From Pseudomonas sp. (GTDB taxonomy: Bacteria; Pseudomonadota; Gammaproteobacteria; Pseudomonadales; Pseudomonadaceae): a DNA stretch of 50,421 nt. The notes beneath the pieces were generated by a model that was given only the letters and a program-made list of their open reading frames with translations, was not told the DNA's origin and made no database searches. Both the position numbers and the translations under genes were made by a program. Where the stretch lies: contig NZ_JASLAW010000134.1 of the NCBI RefSeq assembly GCF_030147005.1, forward strand, positions 1-50,421. Direction: 5' to 3'. Below are positions 48,486-50,421 of the stretch, one piece after another. Position 1 is the stretch's first letter. The number at the start of each line of letters is the position of its first letter.

Positions 48486-48622
48486 TTTGCGAAAATGGTA
48501 GCTGATAAATGCGGGCACAGCCAGCCAACTTCGATTAAAAAAACTCATCGAAGGTGGGGGAAAGGAAAATTTGTGAACATAAGCCAGGGATAAGGCTTGA
48601 GGTTTGGGCTGTTGGGTAGATT

Positions 48623-48710
48623 GCTTTCGCGAGCAAGCCCGTTCCCGCAGTCAGCCGAGTTCTAACATAAGAATACGGCCGACTGTGGGAGCGGGCTTGC
48701 TCGCGAAGGC
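48623..48710. repeat. REP doublet (REPIN), family 2, copy E
   Basis: A 35-bp inverted repeat, 48623-48657 against 48676-48710, with four mismatches; arms contain TCGCGAGCAAGCCCG. It lies 13 nt after the glpR stop and may protect the glpFKR-type mRNA end. Confidence 0.88.
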
Positions 48711-48723
48711 GTCAGCGCAGAGG

Positions 48724-49479
48724 CTATACGACTTCCAGGCGCACCTTGTGGTCATTCAACAATTGCACCAGCGCCGGCACCGGCTGCTGATCCGTCACCA
48801 AACAGTCCACCAAGCTGATCGGCCCCAGGCGAATCATGGCGTTGCGCCCGAATTTGCTGGAGTCCGCCGCCAGAATCACTTGGCGCGCATTGGCGATGAT
48901 CGCTTGGGAAACCCGAACTTCCTGATAGTCGAAGTCCAGCAGGCTGCCATCTTCATCGATGCCGCTGATGCCCACCAACGCAAAGTCGACCTTGAACTGG
49001 TTGATGAAATCGACACTGGCCTGGCCAACCACGCCGCCGTCACGCCGCACGTTGCCGCCGGTCAGCAATACATCGAAGTCGTCCTTGGCGCTGAGCATGG
49101 TGGCGACGTTGAGGTTGTTGGTGATGATTTTCAGGTGGTGGTGATTGAGCAGGGCACGGGCGATGGATTCGGTGGTGGTGCCGATATTGATGAACAACGA
49201 AGCGTGATCGGGGATCTGCGCCGCGATGGCTTCGCCGATACGCTGTTTTTCATCGCGCATCTGGTCTGCACGCATGGCGTACGCGGTGTTTTCAACGCTG
49301 GAGTCATAGGCCGCGCCGCCGTGGTAGCGGCGCAGCAGATTGGCGTCCGCCAGCTGGTTGATATCGCGGCGGATGGTTTGCGGGGTGACAACGAATAACT
49401 GCGCCATCTCCTCGATACTGACGTAGCCGCGTTCGCGGACCAGTTCGAGGATTTGTTGTTGGCGGGGAGGCAGATTCAT
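48724..49479 (-). CDS. glpR: GlpR, DeoR-family repressor of glycerol metabolism
   Basis: 251 residues. N-terminal DeoR helix-turn-helix (RQQQILELVRERGYVSIEEMAQLFVVTPQTIRRDINQLADANLLRRYHGGA) and a C-terminal sugar-phosphate sensing domain (FINIGTTTESIARAL, LLTGGNVRRDGGVVG, VGISGIDEDGSLLDFDYQEV, AADSSKFGR). It represses glp genes until glycerol-3-phosphate binds. It lies between glpK and glpD, the order known from Pseudomonas. Confidence 0.94.
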   Translation of the reverse strand: MNLPPRQQQILELVRERGYVSIEEMAQLFVVTPQTIRRDINQLADANLLRRYHGGAAYDSSVENTAYAMRADQMRDEKQRIGEAIAAQIPDHASLFINIGTTTESIARALLNHHHLKIITNNLNVATMLSAKDDFDVLLTGGNVRRDGGVVGQASVDFINQFKVDFALVGISGIDEDGSLLDFDYQEVRVSQAIIANARQVILAADSSKFGRNAMIRLGPISLVDCLVTDQQPVPALVQLLNDHKVRLEVV

Positions 49480-49574
49480 GGGGCGTCCTTTGGGCTGCCA
49501 TACAAAAGTGGCCCATGATGACGCAGGAATCCGCTCCCTGCCAGTTACAACCTGATATAGATCCGGCGCTTGGC

Positions 49575-50421
49575 TTATTCGGCGCCTTCGTGCGGTTCCC
49601 AGTCGCGGGTGCGGCTGACTGCTTTCTGCCAGCCCGCGTAGAGTTTCTCTTTGGAGGCCTCATCCAGCTGTGGTTCGAACTCGCGCTCGATCACCGCTTT
49701 GCCGCGCAATTCGTCCAGGCTGCCCCAGAAGCCGCAGGCCAGGCCCGCCAGGTAGGCCGCGCCGAGGGCCGTGGTTTCGCGCATTTGCGGGCGCTCGACC
49801 TGGGTGCCGAGGATATCGGCCTGGAACTGCATCAGGAAGTTATTGGCAACGGCGCCGCCGTCCACGCGCAGGGCTTTGAGGCGTTCGCCCGAGTCCTGTT
49901 GCATGGCATCGAGTACGTCGCGGGTCTGGTAGGCGATCGACTCCAGGGCTGCGCGAATAATGTGGTCCACACGTACGCCACGGGTCAGGCCGAACAGGGC
50001 GCCACGGGCATACGGGTCCCAGTACGGCGCGCCCAGGCCGGTGAAGGCCGGTACCAGGTAAACGCCGTTGCTGTCCTTGACCTTGCCGGCAAAGTATTCG
50101 GTGTCGTGGGCGTCGTTGATGATTTTCAGCTCGTCACGCAACCACTGCACGGTGGAACCGCCGTTGAAGACTGCGCCTTCCAATGCGTAGGCCACTTCGC
50201 CACGTGGGCCGCAGGCGATAGTGGTAAGCATGCCGTGCTTGGATTTAACCGCTTTGTCGCCGGTGTTCATCAGCAGGAAACAGCCGGTGCCGTAGGTGTT
50301 TTTCGCCTGGCCGGCTTCGACGCACATCTGGCCGAACAGCGCCGCTTGCTGGTCGCCGGCAATACCGCCGATGGCGATGCCGCTTTTGGTGCGGCCGTAG
50401 ATCTCGGACGACGACTTAACT
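49575..50421 (-). CDS. glpK: Glycerol kinase, C-terminal part (runs off the window)
   Basis: About 281 residues of the C-terminal half are present; the frame stays open to the window edge (residues SSSEIYGRTKSGIAIGGIAGD before the more conserved QMCVEAGQAKNTYGTGCFLLMNTGD). Also seen are YALEGAVFNGGSTVQWLRDEL, PAFTGLGAPYWDPYARGALFGLTRG and LRVDGGAVANNFLMQFQADI, all GlpK signatures. It phosphorylates glycerol with ATP. A glpF gene probably lies beyond the edge. It is followed by glpR at 95 nt. Confidence 0.95.
   Translation of the reverse strand, partial: VKSSSEIYGRTKSGIAIGGIAGDQQAALFGQMCVEAGQAKNTYGTGCFLLMNTGDKAVKSKHGMLTTIACGPRGEVAYALEGAVFNGGSTVQWLRDELKIINDAHDTEYFAGKVKDSNGVYLVPAFTGLGAPYWDPYARGALFGLTRGVRVDHIIRAALESIAYQTRDVLDAMQQDSGERLKALRVDGGAVANNFLMQFQADILGTQVERPQMRETTALGAAYLAGLACGFWGSLDELRGKAVIEREFEPQLDEASKEKLYAGWQKAVSRTRDWEPHEGAE

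Noticed and set aside
1..50421. tRNA or rRNA genes
   Set aside because: No cloverleaf, CCA end or rRNA-like stretch was noticed, though without a covariance search a divergent small RNA could be missed.

Overview
The window looks like a chromosomal segment of a Pseudomonas, most likely of the P. fluorescens group. The evidence is the generally GC-rich coding sequence, the set of families present (AatJQMP/AauRS acidic amino-acid uptake, GlpK-GlpR-GlpD, GlpM, MetR, an OpgC-type acyltransferase, two very large dermonecrotic-type toxins) and the Pseudomonas-style REP doublets scattered between genes. No rRNA, tRNA, insertion sequence or CRISPR array was seen.

Layout. 1-614: a 48-bp tandem repeat array ending in a strong hairpin. 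701-6106 (-): a giant toxin with a papain-like C-terminal domain. 6390-7802: an amino-acid permease. 7892-9022 (-): an OpgC-like acyltransferase. 9247-12078: a gtrABC-type O-antigen glucosylation cassette whose third gene is AT-rich. 12233-13846 (-): an FMN-binding glutamate synthase-like protein. 14031-14935: an unknown protein and the zinc-free ribosomal protein L31 paralogue behind a Zur-like operator. 14956-20658: a signalling block, with a di-haem peroxidase, two histidine kinases and a possible leader ORF on the minus strand, divergent from a response regulator with a degenerate HD-GYP domain. 20696-21676: Nudix hydrolase and acetyltransferase. 21896-26044 (-): a second giant toxin. 26302-30003: an exported hydrolase, a DsbA-family protein, and an operon of an arginase-fold enzyme with two small membrane proteins.

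30037-38400 holds what I consider the most interesting system. A MipA-like outer-membrane protein is divergent from a six-gene operon (HAD phosphatase, class-III aminotransferase, alpha/beta hydrolase, acyltransferase, sensor kinase, sigma-54 activator). The operon has a near-consensus -24/-12 promoter and upstream inverted repeats. It looks like a self-regulated small-molecule pathway whose product I cannot name. A REP doublet lies inside it and rewrites the C-terminus of the third protein.

38446-50421: MetR; GlpM; the AauRS two-component system; the aatJQMP transporter, with a sigma-54 promoter, an IHF-like site and two AauR-like sites; then glpD, glpR and a truncated glpK running off the window end. 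Five REP doublets of two families occupy intergenic spaces. Many genes overlap by 1-14 nt, which indicates tightly coupled operons.
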